Of a DNA stretch of 64,000 nucleotides, positions 28,683-37,337 are shown one piece after another (within the stretch, counting starts at the first letter, position 1; each line of letters opens with the position of its first letter). The stretch covers positions 248,001-312,000 of the forward strand of contig NZ_JADYTL010000002.1 of the NCBI RefSeq assembly GCF_021531055.1, in the 5' to 3' direction. Made by a program: the position numbers and the translations under genes. The notes below the pieces were generated by a model. It worked only from the letters and a program-made list of their open reading frames with translations, searched no databases and had not been told where the DNA came from. The DNA is from Collinsella tanakaei (lineage in GTDB: Bacteria; Actinomycetota; Coriobacteriia; Coriobacteriales; Coriobacteriaceae).

Positions 28683-28800
28683 TAAGGTTATGCGACCGGT
28701 AGAAAAGCGCCGCTAAACGGTATTTTTGCGGGTGGATTGTACGATGTGTCCATTTCTGTCAGGATAAACCTAACAAAAAGTTTGGAAGGAGCTTACCGGG

Positions 28801-29442
28801 ATGACTCCTGCGCAGATCGAATTCTACAAGCGCCTCGCCCATGGGCTCGCTTTGCAGTTTGGCCCCAACTGCGAGATCGTGGTGCATGATCTGGAGGCCG
28901 ACGACCTTGACCATTCCATCGTGGCGATCGAGAACGGCCATATCAGCGGACGGCGCCTGGGCGACGGTCCCAGCCACGTGGTGCTCGAGGCTTTGAACGA
29001 CGACGCCGACAAGCTGCACGACCGTCCCCCCTACCTCACCAAGACCGAGGACGGCAAGCTGCTCAAGTCGAGCACGATCTTCATCCGCGACGATGCGGGC
29101 TGGCCCCGCGGGATCCTGGCGATCAACTTCGACATCACGCTCATGACGGCGTTCTCGAACACGCTCGGGTCGCTCATCGGCACCGACGGCAGCGTCGCCG
29201 AGCCCGAGCCCATCACCAAGAACATCGGCGATTTGCTCGACGACCTGTTCCGCGAGTGCGAGCAGATGGTCGGCAAGCCGGCGGCGCTCATGACCAAGGA
29301 GGAGCGTGTGCGGGCGATCGGCTACCTGGACGAGCGCGGCGCGTTTTTGATCCGCGAGTCGAGCCAGAAGGCCTGCGAGTTCTTCGGCATCTCCAAGTAC
29401 AGCTTCTACAGCTACCTCGACGAAGCCAAAGCCTCCGACTAA
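28801..29442 (+). CDS. YheO/DauR-type PAS and HTH transcriptional regulator (1)
   Basis: 213 residues. The N-terminal ~120 residues form the YheO-like PAS domain (FGPNCEIVVHDLE, then STIFIRDDAGWPRGILAINFD); the C-terminal ~60 residues form the DauR-type HTH with RAIGYLDERGAFLIRESSQK and CEFFGISKYSFYSYL. DauR-type proteins sense small amino-acid-like ligands. It is divergent from ygeX and probably controls the ygeX run. The ATG at 28801 follows GGAAGGAG. A second family member lies at 59603. Whether it activates or represses cannot be read from sequence. Confidence 0.88.
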   Translation: MTPAQIEFYKRLAHGLALQFGPNCEIVVHDLEADDLDHSIVAIENGHISGRRLGDGPSHVVLEALNDDADKLHDRPPYLTKTEDGKLLKSSTIFIRDDAGWPRGILAINFDITLMTAFSNTLGSLIGTDGSVAEPEPITKNIGDLLDDLFRECEQMVGKPAALMTKEERVRAIGYLDERGAFLIRESSQKACEFFGISKYSFYSYLDEAKASD

Positions 29443-29459
29443 GTTTGGTGCGGGGGTGG

Positions 29460-29517
29460 CAAGATGGTGCCGGGTGCAAACTTGTCTCCTGACAAGTTTG
29501 CACCCGGCACCATCTTG
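29460..29517. repeat. Family F hairpin (27-bp arms)
   Basis: Arms 29460-29486 and 29491-29517 pair perfectly, reading CAAGATGGTGCCGGGTGC then AAACTTGTC. It lies 18 bp after the regulator gene and probably terminates it. Further half-copies of the same GACAAG...CTTGTC unit are at 29700-29728 and 29774-29802. Confidence 0.85.
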
Positions 29518-29546
29518 TCGCGTATCACGGCGATTTTCGATACCCC

Positions 29547-29673
29547 CGTCTACGGTTCGGTTTTGAGGGCATCTACCGAGTAGGACCGTCTTTCGGCTCG
29601 AAGGGCCCGCAGGTACAGAGCTTGCCGATTCTTTTGCTACTCGACAAACCCCTCAAAAACCGAACCGTAAACG
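29547..29673. repeat. Family D inverted pair, copy 1
   Basis: CGTCTACGGTTCGGTTTT (from 29547) is mirrored by AAAACCGAACCGTAAACG (to 29673) around an ~85-bp interior with a further GAGTAG/CTACTC pairing. The same arrangement occurs at 60399-60525. No gene inside. Confidence 0.75.
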
Positions 29674-29699
29674 AGCCTGCCGGTTTTCCGTCAACGAGC

Positions 29700-29728
29700 G
29701 ACAAGTTTGCACCTGGCACCATCTTGTC
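29700..29728. repeat. Family F single unit
   Basis: A 29-bp unit that starts GACAAGTTTGCACC and ends CACCATCTTGTC, with GACAAG/CTTGTC terminal inverted repeats. It differs from the 29460 hairpin units at about one base. Confidence 0.75.
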
Positions 29729-29773
29729 AACGGCGCGTTTACCGGACGGTGGAGGCCTTTCCCTATCATGGGC

Positions 29774-29802
29774 GACAAGATTGAACCTGGCACCATCTTG
29801 TC
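29774..29802. repeat. Family F unit in the leader of the ADP-ribosylglycohydrolase gene
   Basis: A 29-bp unit GACAAGATTGAACC...CACCATCTTGTC ends 1-2 bp before the GGAAGGAA ribosome-binding site of the gene at 29816. Its GACAAGA/TCTTGTC ends could fold next to the site and influence translation. Confidence 0.7.
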
Positions 29803-29815
29803 GGAAGGAACTTAC

Positions 29816-30634
29816 ATGCTGAAGGATGCGATCATGGGATTGGCAGTCGGCGATGCGCTGGGCGTGCCGTACGAGTTCCGCGCGCGCGACACGTACCAAG
29901 CCTCCGAGGATATGGTCGGCGGCGGTTTTCACAGACAGCCGGCGGGCACGTTCTCGGACGATACGTCCATGACGCTCGCCACCTGCGACAGCCTGCGCGC
30001 AACCGGAGGCGCGGTGGATGTCGACGACATGCGCCGTCGCTTTATCGCTTGGATGGAGCAGGGCGCATACGCCATCGACGGCCGCGTGTTCGACATCGGC
30101 GGCACCACGGCAGCCGCCCTGCGCGCGGGCGTCGGTGCTGCCGGCGAGCACGACAACGGCAACGGCTCGCTCATGCGCATCCTGCCGCTCGCCTTCACCG
30201 ACGCCACCGACGACCAGATCGCGCAGGTCTCCGCCATCACGCATGCGCATAGCACGTCGCGCCGCGCGTGCGTGACCTACGTGCACCTGGCGCGCGACCT
30301 TGCCGCGGGCATGTCGGTTGCCGATGCGATCGCGCGCATCGAGGACACCACGGCACCGTTTACCCGCCTGCACGACATCGCTCAGCTCCCCCGTCACGAG
30401 ATCCACTCGAGCGGCTACGTGGTCGACACGCTCGAGGCAGCCCTGTGGTGCCTTGCCACCACGACGAGCTATGCCGACTGCGTACTCGCCGCCGTGAATC
30501 TCGGCGAGGACACCGACACCGTCGCCGCAGTGGCAGGCGGCCTGGCGGGCATCGTCTACGGTGCGGCCGGCATCCCCGGGCGATGGCTCGACGCCCTCCG
30601 TGGCCGCGACATCATCGACCGCTGTCTGTTCTGA
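29816..30634 (+). CDS. ADP-ribosylglycohydrolase family protein
   Basis: Removes ADP-ribose from modified substrates or hydrolyses related compounds. It has the DraG/ARH metal site: GDALGVPYEF at the N-terminus, FSDDTSMT (Asp48, Asp49, Thr50), GNGSLMRILPL, and NLGEDTDTVAAVAGG at the C-terminus. 272 residues. The frame opens at 29768 inside a repeat unit, but the ATG at 29816 after GGAAGGAA is the better start. It stands alone in an accessory stretch near a DUF3990 ADP-ribosyltransferase-like gene at 34.6-35.2 kb. Substrate is unknown. Confidence 0.9.
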   Translation: MLKDAIMGLAVGDALGVPYEFRARDTYQASEDMVGGGFHRQPAGTFSDDTSMTLATCDSLRATGGAVDVDDMRRRFIAWMEQGAYAIDGRVFDIGGTTAAALRAGVGAAGEHDNGNGSLMRILPLAFTDATDDQIAQVSAITHAHSTSRRACVTYVHLARDLAAGMSVADAIARIEDTTAPFTRLHDIAQLPRHEIHSSGYVVDTLEAALWCLATTTSYADCVLAAVNLGEDTDTVAAVAGGLAGIVYGAAGIPGRWLDALRGRDIIDRCLF

Positions 30635-30718
30635 GCGAATAACGAAGAACGACCTCGGAACCGCCGCATGACGCACAACGAGCGGACCCCAAATCAACCG
30701 GTTCCGACCCGTGGCGAT

Positions 30719-30798
30719 GGGTTAGAACGAACACGTCCCCAAACGACCCATCAGGTGTGGGTTGGAACGAACACGTCCCCAAACGACCCATCAGGTGT
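30719..30798 (+). repeat. Family A tandem direct repeat (two 40-bp units)
   Basis: Two units, 30719-30758 and 30759-30798, differ at one base and contain GAACGAACACGTCCCC followed by AAACGACCCATCAGG. Each has GGGTT...ACCC ends. They lie between the ADP-ribosylglycohydrolase gene and a small membrane-protein gene. Confidence 0.85.
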
Positions 30799-30886
30799 GG
30801 CACAGGGACCATGGTATGGCGAACACGGCTACCGCTATAATGACTCGACACGATACCGTTTCGTCACGAGCCATCGAGGTAGCGAT

Positions 30887-31324
30887 ATGAAGAAGTCCAC
30901 CTTCCTTGCGAATTTCGCCGTCTGGGTCGCCATCGCGGCGGTCTGCTGCGCCTTTCTGGTCTGGTACAACACGGGCGACACGGAGGCCGCGCGCACGGCC
31001 GCGCTCGCGACCGTCCCGGGCACCGTGGGCATCGTGCTCGCCGCACCCGTACTGCTCTACGCCATCGGCGCCGTGGGCGGCCTGCTGTTCGTCTACCTCA
31101 AGAAGGTCCATGTGACGAGCACCATCAAGTCCGGCTGCTTCATCCCCGCGACGCTCGCGCTCGCGCTGTTCGTCGCCGCGGTCGTGCCGGTCATCTCGCT
31201 CGGCGTGGACGAGGGACTCGCCCTGCCCACGGTCATCGTGGTCTACAGCGCCAGCATGGCGCCGCTGCTGATCGTCGCGCTCGGCGTCCTCTACGCCGTC
31301 GGCATCGCCCCGCTCAAGGAGTAG
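30887..31324 (+). CDS. Small polytopic membrane protein of unknown function
   Basis: About 145 residues with four hydrophobic helices and short loops; it starts MKKSTFLANF and ends in APLKE. The ATG at 30887 follows GAGGT; the frame opens farther upstream within family A repeats, which would not be translated. No motif recognised. Convergent with the HAD phosphatase gene. Confidence 0.65.
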   Translation: MKKSTFLANFAVWVAIAAVCCAFLVWYNTGDTEAARTAALATVPGTVGIVLAAPVLLYAIGAVGGLLFVYLKKVHVTSTIKSGCFIPATLALALFVAAVVPVISLGVDEGLALPTVIVVYSASMAPLLIVALGVLYAVGIAPLKE

Positions 31325-31408
31325 CGGGCACGCCAGCCACCGGACGCCACCGATCGCAATCGGCTTTCGGCCGCCTGCAACCCGCAAGCGCAAACCACCC
31401 GCACGGCC

Positions 31409-32242
31409 CTACGCCGTAAACGGCCACTCCCCTGCCGCCAGGGCCTCGATCGCCGCCGCGACGGCGTCGTCCTCGCAGCGGCCGATATGCCAACGCGCCC
31501 GCTCGGCGGCATCCTGCGAGGCGTTTTCCACCGCAACGGCATGCCCCGCGACCTCGAACATCGTCACATCGTTGCCCGCGTCGCCGAACACCACGACCTC
31601 GTCGGCGGTCACCCCGAGGTGCTTGCAGAGCACGCGCAAGGCGCTGCCCTTGTTCCAACCCGTCGGCATGATGTTGGAGAACCCCGCCATGGGCACGTCG
31701 AAATCCAGGCCGTCGATCGCGTCGTTCAGCTGCTCGACGAACGCCTCGGTGCCGGCGCGGTCCTCGTCGACGAAGACGTTCGCCTTGAGCACCGGCGTAT
31801 CGGGTAGCGTGTCGAGAGGCACGCAGGCGCGGGCATACGGCTCGGAAACGCGCGCCAAGATCTCGCGCTCGCCCGCCACGAGCCGCGGCGTCACGCCCTC
31901 GAACACGAGCAGGCCCGCACCCGGCGCCTCGCGGACGAACTCGAGCGTGTCGCGCAGGGCGTCCGCCGGCAGCAGCTCCTCGCGGATCTTCTCGCCGGCG
32001 CAGTAGACCTCAAGGCCGTTCGTGGCGATCGCCGTGGCACAGCACGCCTCGTCGCCGCGGAAGAACGGCGCGATCTGCACGCGCCCGCGCCCGCTCGCGG
32101 GCCCCACGACCATCCCCGCATCGAGCGCCGCGTGGAACGCCGCCACCGTGCGCTCGGACACCGAGGAAGCACCTTTGGGCATGACGGTACCGTCGATGTC
32201 GGTCATGATGAGCTTGATGCGGGACGCGGATGGGGCGGGCAT
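31409..32242 (-). CDS. Cof-type HAD superfamily phosphatase
   Basis: Haloacid dehalogenase family IIB hydrolase, normally acting on sugar phosphates or other small phosphorylated metabolites. Motif I is MTDIDGTVM near residues 13-21, the C2 cap lies in the middle, and motif III/IV is the KGSALRVL lysine followed by VVFGDAGNDVTMFE. 277 residues, typical. Stands alone. Substrate cannot be predicted. Confidence 0.88.
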   Translation of the reverse strand: MPAPSASRIKLIMTDIDGTVMPKGASSVSERTVAAFHAALDAGMVVGPASGRGRVQIAPFFRGDEACCATAIATNGLEVYCAGEKIREELLPADALRDTLEFVREAPGAGLLVFEGVTPRLVAGEREILARVSEPYARACVPLDTLPDTPVLKANVFVDEDRAGTEAFVEQLNDAIDGLDFDVPMAGFSNIMPTGWNKGSALRVLCKHLGVTADEVVVFGDAGNDVTMFEVAGHAVAVENASQDAAERARWHIGRCEDDAVAAAIEALAAGEWPFTA

Positions 32243-32374
32243 GGTGCGGCTTCCTTTCGGATGGCAACTATGAGGCTATGTGTCGTTGCATCACATTGTA
32301 GTCGTGCGCACGGTAGCATATACGGACAATCAGGTGGCCGCCGATTCGCGCCCTGCGCTCAGTCGCTTCCGCGC

Positions 32375-33553
32375 TCAATCACTCATCTGTTCGCGATACC
32401 ACTCATCGCGCCTGCCGTAGATCCTCGCGATCACGCCGCAACGCGTGGTCTTGCCGCCCACGATGCCGAAACGACGCCGATACGAGGCGAGCTCTTTCGA
32501 GGATAGGCCGATCCCGTCCGCCTCGCTATTGAACAGCGGCTCGGATACAAGGCGCCGAAGCGAAGCCGATCCGGACGCGTCGGCAAGTCGAGCGAGTTCC
32601 TGAGCACGCAGGCCCACCACCACGGCATATTCGATCAGCTCGGCCGCCGAAACCCCGGCATCGCCGATGCGCTCACCGGAATCGGCAGCTGCCCGTAGGC
32701 GCGTCGCAAGCGTCTCGAGCCGCTCGACCACCAAAACACCCGCCGGCGTGAGGGCACGGGTGCGGATTAAGCGTTGGGACAGGGCGAGCAGCACCGACGA
32801 GGCGATGAAGACGACAATGGTCACGGGCGACGGCACGGCGCTCGAGAACCAGATAGCGCCGACCAAGCCCATGAGCACGAACGCCACCGAAAAGCGGTTA
32901 TGGCGCTCGCTAGCATGACCGTCGTCCGGATCGATTAATCCGGCTTTGGCGCATGACGACTCCGCCAATCCGGCAAACCGGTAGATCTGGTCTCCCACAA
33001 CCTCGGTGGTCCACACGCTCTCGTCCATCACCTCGCGCAGATAAACACGTCGAGATCCCTCGGGAAAAATGAGATCCGTCGCCGCGCGCCCCAACTCGTC
33101 GGCGCAGTCGGGGTCGCCGCGTAGCACGAACTCCATAAGGCCGTCTTCAAGCGATGCGTGCCGGATCTCCATCACGCCAGCGCGCAACAGGCGGAGCACC
33201 GTCGCCACGAACACGCGGACCACGCCCTGATCGTTCACGACCCACGCGCACAGATCGGCCTCGAATCCGTTCGGAACAAGCTTGTGCCACGGTGCATCCA
33301 CCGACACGGCGCGGTGAGACCCTGCCGCGGCGCGGTCGAGCGCCTCCTCGGCATGCGCGCGACGGTACATGCCCCATGCGACGATCCCAACGACGCCGAA
33401 ATAGATAGCCGCTACGACAAGGGAGAAAACGACCGTCGACACCGTGTCGGCGACCTCATAGGACATGAGCTCACCGCGCACCAGCGCCTCCGCCAACGCC
33501 TCGCGCAGATACTCCGGTAGATAGAACAAATCGAGCAACGACGGGGAATCCAT
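32375..33553 (-). CDS. Membrane protein with repeated helices, DUF2207-like C-terminal part
   Basis: 392 residues. One N-terminal helix (about 42-63), a ~150-residue cytoplasmic domain (HKLVPNGFEADLCAWVVND and following), then two helices (about 225-262) and a soluble C-terminal tail with RIYGRRDEWY. The order resembles the C-terminal half of DUF2207 membrane proteins without their extracellular domain; this is a weak inference. No neighbours suggest a role. Confidence 0.6.
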   Translation of the reverse strand: MDSPSLLDLFYLPEYLREALAEALVRGELMSYEVADTVSTVVFSLVVAAIYFGVVGIVAWGMYRRAHAEEALDRAAAGSHRAVSVDAPWHKLVPNGFEADLCAWVVNDQGVVRVFVATVLRLLRAGVMEIRHASLEDGLMEFVLRGDPDCADELGRAATDLIFPEGSRRVYLREVMDESVWTTEVVGDQIYRFAGLAESSCAKAGLIDPDDGHASERHNRFSVAFVLMGLVGAIWFSSAVPSPVTIVVFIASSVLLALSQRLIRTRALTPAGVLVVERLETLATRLRAAADSGERIGDAGVSAAELIEYAVVVGLRAQELARLADASGSASLRRLVSEPLFNSEADGIGLSSKELASYRRRFGIVGGKTTRCGVIARIYGRRDEWYREQMSD

Positions 33554-33722
33554 GGGCTTCCAATCCTACACGCGCCGCGCGGCAACGACGGCCACACGGC
33601 GCGAGGTGCAAAAGGGTAAAACCAGCGTAGCGTGCGAAAACCACGGAACGTGTAAGGGGCGGGTAAGTACTGAGGCAGCTGCGCGACAAGCGGCACTGCG
33701 GCGTTCTCCCGGCAGTCTTCAG

Positions 33723-33764
33723 AAAAACGCCCCACAGGGCTCGGCAAACGAGCACCTGCGGGGC
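33723..33764 (-). terminator. Intrinsic terminator after the HTH/antitoxin-like gene
   Basis: On the minus strand an interrupted GC-rich stem (GCCCC, CAGG and CTCG paired with their complements, loop about 6 nt) is followed by CGTTTTTC. It lies ~140 bp beyond the stop of the gene at 33903. The rest of the 349-bp gap shows no gene. Confidence 0.7.
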
Positions 33765-33902
33765 ATTGGATGCCATGGCGTGCCCGCCCTTTAGGACGGA
33801 CACGATCGAACGCGCGATGGGTGCGCGGCAGGGCGCGTTATGCTCAACGAGCGGGTGAACATCGACAGGCTCCAAGCGGCCGCATCGCAAGCGCTCTTAC
33901 GC

Positions 33903-34589
33903 CTATGCGACGGCAACGACCGGCTCGAGCAGATCCTCCACGCGGCAGCGCAGCACGCGCGCGAGGCGCTCCATCGACGCCGCCTGGGCACGATTGATGT
34001 CCTTGTTACGCTGCTCGTACATCTGGATCGACCTTAGCGACACGCTGGAGAGCTCCGCCAGCTCGCGCTGCGTATAGCCACACGCACAGCGAAGCCGCGC
34101 GAGGTTCGTCGGGACCCGGCGATCGGCCATGCGCTCGGCGAACAGCCGCGCCATGCGCTCCTCGGACGCCTCGTGCCACGGATGGTACAGCCCGACCAGC
34201 ACGTCGAACGGCAACACGTCGAACAATTGCGTGAATGTCAACGCAAACCGCCACTGGATATAGGCGGCGACCCACCCTGCCCAGTACTCAGGCGTCCGAC
34301 CCGTACGCACCGCAGGTTCGGGTGCGGCACGCCCGTCATCATATCCGAGCTCGAGGCTCATATCCCAAAACAACTCGATACCTGAGCGCCCAGATACCAC
34401 CCACGGCGCGCCCGTCTCAAATTGGCGCGCAAGGGAGCTGGCGGCGAACAGCGCGGCAACCTCGCGTCCCTCGGCGCCGTAATCGTTGATCGCGTACTCG
34501 AAGAAGCATCCCAGGCATGCCATGGCATCCTCGAGGTAGAGCACGTCATAAGCACGGACGGGCGCGTGCTCAGAAGAGCCGCGGGTCAT
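33903..34589 (-). CDS. Putative antitoxin with C-terminal XRE-type HTH
   Basis: About 228 residues. The N-terminal ~165 residues are an alpha-helical domain of the sort found beside DUF3990 genes (YWAGWVAAYIQWRFALTFTQ is a visible block). The C-terminal ~65 residues form a Cro/C1-type HTH: LRCACGYTQRELAELSSVS then RSIQMYEQRNKDINRAQA. The ATG at 34589, after GGAGGT, overlaps the upstream gene by 20 bp, so the two are co-translated. Probable autoregulator acting at the palindrome upstream of the toxin-like gene. Function inferred from layout. Confidence 0.7.
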   Translation of the reverse strand: MTRGSSEHAPVRAYDVLYLEDAMACLGCFFEYAINDYGAEGREVAALFAASSLARQFETGAPWVVSGRSGIELFWDMSLELGYDDGRAAPEPAVRTGRTPEYWAGWVAAYIQWRFALTFTQLFDVLPFDVLVGLYHPWHEASEERMARLFAERMADRRVPTNLARLRCACGYTQRELAELSSVSLRSIQMYEQRNKDINRAQAASMERLARVLRCRVEDLLEPVVAVA

Positions 34590-35244
34590 GAGCGTCCACC
34601 TCCCCGAGCAAGAGGTCGCGAACATATATGCCATCACGGTCGAACAGTGCCGTAAGGGCCTGATACCGTCGCCGCGCCTGCATGTCGCGCGAGGCGCGAC
34701 GCGGGCCGTACACCTCGTAGGGTGCCACTTCGAACCCCGCGAATCGAATTCGATCGAATGCCTTAGCGCTCACGAGCACAACCTGTTCCCCAAGATTCCC
34801 CAAGCGCAGAGCTTCGGAAAGCTGCCCAACCGAAATCGTGTTGTTGAGAAATGCCCGAGCGAACGCGAAATACGAATCGTCCGCGCTGTAACCGCGAATC
34901 ACATCGAACCCCGACGTGTCGAGCAAAAAGATCTCGAGTAGACAGCCTCGGGCCTCGCGGGCAATCGCGTTGGAAAGATCGACACGCCGGTTGACCAACA
35001 GCAACGCGAGCCACGCGAGAACCGAGACACCCGGGGAAGACAGATCGAGCACAGACAAGGCATCCAGCGAGAAGTCATACCGATTCGCAAAACCGTCCGC
35101 ATCGCTGGGACAGGCCCATTCCTTAGCAAGATCCACATCTTCGGTGCAGTAAAACCCCGGCCCGTAGTCGTTGAACGGGCGACACAGCTCAAGGCGAGGA
35201 GTTCGTACGATATGAGGCGATCCGTGCCACAACAGCATACGCAC
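34570..35244 (-). CDS. DUF3990 family, ADP-ribosyltransferase-like putative toxin
   Basis: 224 residues. The N-terminus has LLWHGSPH (4-11) followed by DYGPGFYCTED (about 26-36) and AKEWA, the DUF3990 signature that resembles the NAD-binding His and Tyr elements of ADP-ribosyltransferase folds. The rest contains LEIFLLDTSGFDVIRGYSAD and a C-terminal helical part. First gene of an operon with an overlapping HTH gene and a 16-bp operator-like palindrome 17 bp upstream, a toxin-antitoxin layout. ADP-ribosyltransferase activity is a family-level suspicion, not shown here. Confidence 0.75.
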   Translation of the reverse strand: MRMLLWHGSPHIVRTPRLELCRPFNDYGPGFYCTEDVDLAKEWACPSDADGFANRYDFSLDALSVLDLSSPGVSVLAWLALLLVNRRVDLSNAIAREARGCLLEIFLLDTSGFDVIRGYSADDSYFAFARAFLNNTISVGQLSEALRLGNLGEQVVLVSAKAFDRIRFAGFEVAPYEVYGPRRASRDMQARRRYQALTALFDRDGIYVRDLLLGEVDAHDPRLF

Positions 35245-35257
35245 CTCCTAGAACTTA

Positions 35258-35287
35258 GAGTATCACTATAGTGATAGTATCACAGAG
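35258..35287 (-). promoter_or_regulatory. Operator palindrome of the DUF3990/HTH pair
   Basis: TATCACTATAGTGATA (35261-35276) is a perfect 16-bp palindrome. A third half-site gives GTGATACT twice on the minus strand. It overlaps the expected core promoter just upstream of the toxin-like gene, typical of autoregulated toxin-antitoxin operons. Confidence 0.75.
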
Positions 35288-35417
35288 TTCGATGCGGCGG
35301 GCGGTCATTTTACCGACAGCCCAACGACGGCGGATTGCATCGGGCAACACATGAATGGCGGGCTGCTTGCATGCGCTACAATGCCGGCATCGAACGAAAC
35401 GTCTTGAGGAGCGCACC

Positions 35418-35816
35418 ATGAGCGACGGGGCCATGATTCTATTGATCTTCGGGCTGATCGCGCTGCTCGGAGGCGGCACGACCGCCATCGTGCTGCTGGT
35501 TTCCAAGCGCGTCCGCGCGCACAAGGAGCGCACCTATACCGGCCAGACGGTGGGAACCATCGTCCGCGTGCGTCCCGGGAGCGTGGACCGCCCGACCACC
35601 GTGTACGTGCGCTACGAGGTCGACGGCGCGACGTACGAGCATCACGAGACCGTCAAGCTGACCAGCGAGGCGATCAAGCTCGGCCCCATCCCCATCGGTC
35701 AGCGCAAGCACGGCAAGATCCCCTCGCGCGTGGGCTGCACCGTACCCGTGGCGTATCTGCCCGAGGATCCGTCGAAGGCGATCTTGGTGGGGAACAGCGG
35801 GTTGATGAATGTGTAG
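35418..35816 (+). CDS. Small membrane-anchored protein, DUF3592-like
   Basis: About 132 residues: one N-terminal helix (MILLIFGLIALLGGGTTAIV) and a small beta-rich domain with GTIVRVRPGSVDRPTTVYVR and GCTVPVAYLPEDPSKAI. The latter resembles DUF3592 domains. The ATG at 35418 follows GAGGAG. Function unknown. Confidence 0.65.
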   Translation: MSDGAMILLIFGLIALLGGGTTAIVLLVSKRVRAHKERTYTGQTVGTIVRVRPGSVDRPTTVYVRYEVDGATYEHHETVKLTSEAIKLGPIPIGQRKHGKIPSRVGCTVPVAYLPEDPSKAILVGNSGLMNV

Positions 35817-35984
35817 GGTGAGCGTGCAAGCGGGCGCCTGCTGCAGCTTTGGCTGACATATCGGTCAGCTGCCCTGCCGCGTCCTGCAGGACGGATGACG
35901 GCGGGAGCGCCCCTTACGCCCCACCCCCGCCGCCTGCGCGATAATGGGATTCCGGACACGCTGCGAGCGACAGGGAGGCGGCCT

Positions 35985-36944
35985 ATGCTGTACACGCCCG
36001 CAACCAAGCGCGCGCTGCGCTATTGCCTGGCTTGCCACGAGGGACAGCTCGACAAGACGGGCCTACCCTACGCCTTGCACCCCATCCATCTGGCGGAGCA
36101 GATGTACCGCGAGGACGAAACGTGCGCCGCGCTGCTGCACGACGTCATGGAGGACTGCGGCAAAACGCCCGACGACCTGCAGGACATCGGGATGAGCGAG
36201 CGCGTCGTGGAGGCGCTGACCCTACTCACGCACGACCCGGCACTCCCCTACCTGGACTACGTGCGGCGCCTGCGGGACAACCCCGTGGCGCGCGCCGTGA
36301 AGATCGCCGATTTGCGGCACAACTCCCAGCTTGCGCGCCTAGACGAAGTGCGCCCGCGCGACGTGGAGCGGCTGCGCAAGTACATGGAAGCGCGCGTGGT
36401 TCTTGGCGATATGGCTTACGAGCTCGTAACGCCGGCGGGATCCGTACGGGTGCTGGTGAACGGCAAGCCGTATCCGTTCGTTCTGGTTGACGAGACGTGC
36501 GAGGAGTTCACGTGTTGCCCTTCGTATGGCAAGGATTCTGGCACGGACGGCGTGCGCGTCGTCGGCGCGCCAGACGGAGCGTATCGAATGGAGATCGAGA
36601 CGCTGCCGCTTGCCGTGGACGACGTCATCGAGGTCGCGCATGAATTCGGCACGGATATCGTCGACTACGGAAGTGACGAGTGGGTGGACTACGCGGTTTA
36701 TGCGACGTGCGGGCATGTCATCGGCGTGGGATGCTATGTGGACGAGAAGGGCGGCGATCGGGCTCCGGGAAGCCGTTCCTTTGCCGAGGATGGCCGCGAG
36801 CGGTACGTCATCGCGCGCGACCCGGTGTCCCATCGGTTTTGCGAGCGCGAGCACGTCATTCCCATCAGGGTGGCGTGGAGGCGAGGTACGGACGCCGTGG
36901 CGGTGGAGGTCGTCGGATGGGCTGCTGGCTGGGGTGGGTGGTAG
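35985..36944 (+). CDS. HD-domain phosphohydrolase-like protein
   Basis: 319 residues. The first ~130 residues form a RelA/SpoT-like HD domain: YALHPIHLAEQM supplies His residues, ALLHDVMEDCG the His-Asp pair, and VKIADLRHNS the distal Asp. No synthetase domain follows; the C-terminal ~170 residues are unrecognised. The ATG at 35985 follows GGGAGG. It could hydrolyse (p)ppGpp or another nucleotide (inference). The 393 bp after it hold no convincing gene. Confidence 0.75.
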   Translation: MLYTPATKRALRYCLACHEGQLDKTGLPYALHPIHLAEQMYREDETCAALLHDVMEDCGKTPDDLQDIGMSERVVEALTLLTHDPALPYLDYVRRLRDNPVARAVKIADLRHNSQLARLDEVRPRDVERLRKYMEARVVLGDMAYELVTPAGSVRVLVNGKPYPFVLVDETCEEFTCCPSYGKDSGTDGVRVVGAPDGAYRMEIETLPLAVDDVIEVAHEFGTDIVDYGSDEWVDYAVYATCGHVIGVGCYVDEKGGDRAPGSRSFAEDGRERYVIARDPVSHRFCEREHVIPIRVAWRRGTDAVAVEVVGWAAGWGGW

Positions 36945-37337
36945 CGGACAACGAATCCTCATCCAGAGCCGTATCTCATAGCGCTATCCGTGATCGCTGC
37001 GAGACTCGCTTTGAATCTGGGGGCGCTCGTAAGCCGTCGAGCGATTTGTCCGACACCTCAATTATTGTTCCGTCTGCGCTCATAAGGTCCTCCTGCATAT
37101 CCGGGTAGATGCAGCCCATGGATACAGGGCGCCTGCTCGTGTGGACACTGTTTTGAGAACTCGGCAAACACGACACCCCTTATTGTGAAGTGGAGTGAGC
37201 GTCGCACGCCTTAAATACAACCAAAGCCGCTCCCGGCTACCCTTCAGCTGATCCGCCACTGCTTGCGGAGCAAACCAGAAGGCCTTTACTTTACAATCGT
37301 AAGAGCGCTAAAGCCTTTGAATACCCTGAGGAATGAT

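Noticed and set aside
36976-37176. Small minus-strand frame containing YPDMQEDLMSADGTIIEVSD
   Set aside because: It may be a gene remnant, but no ribosome-binding site or family was recognised, so it is not listed.
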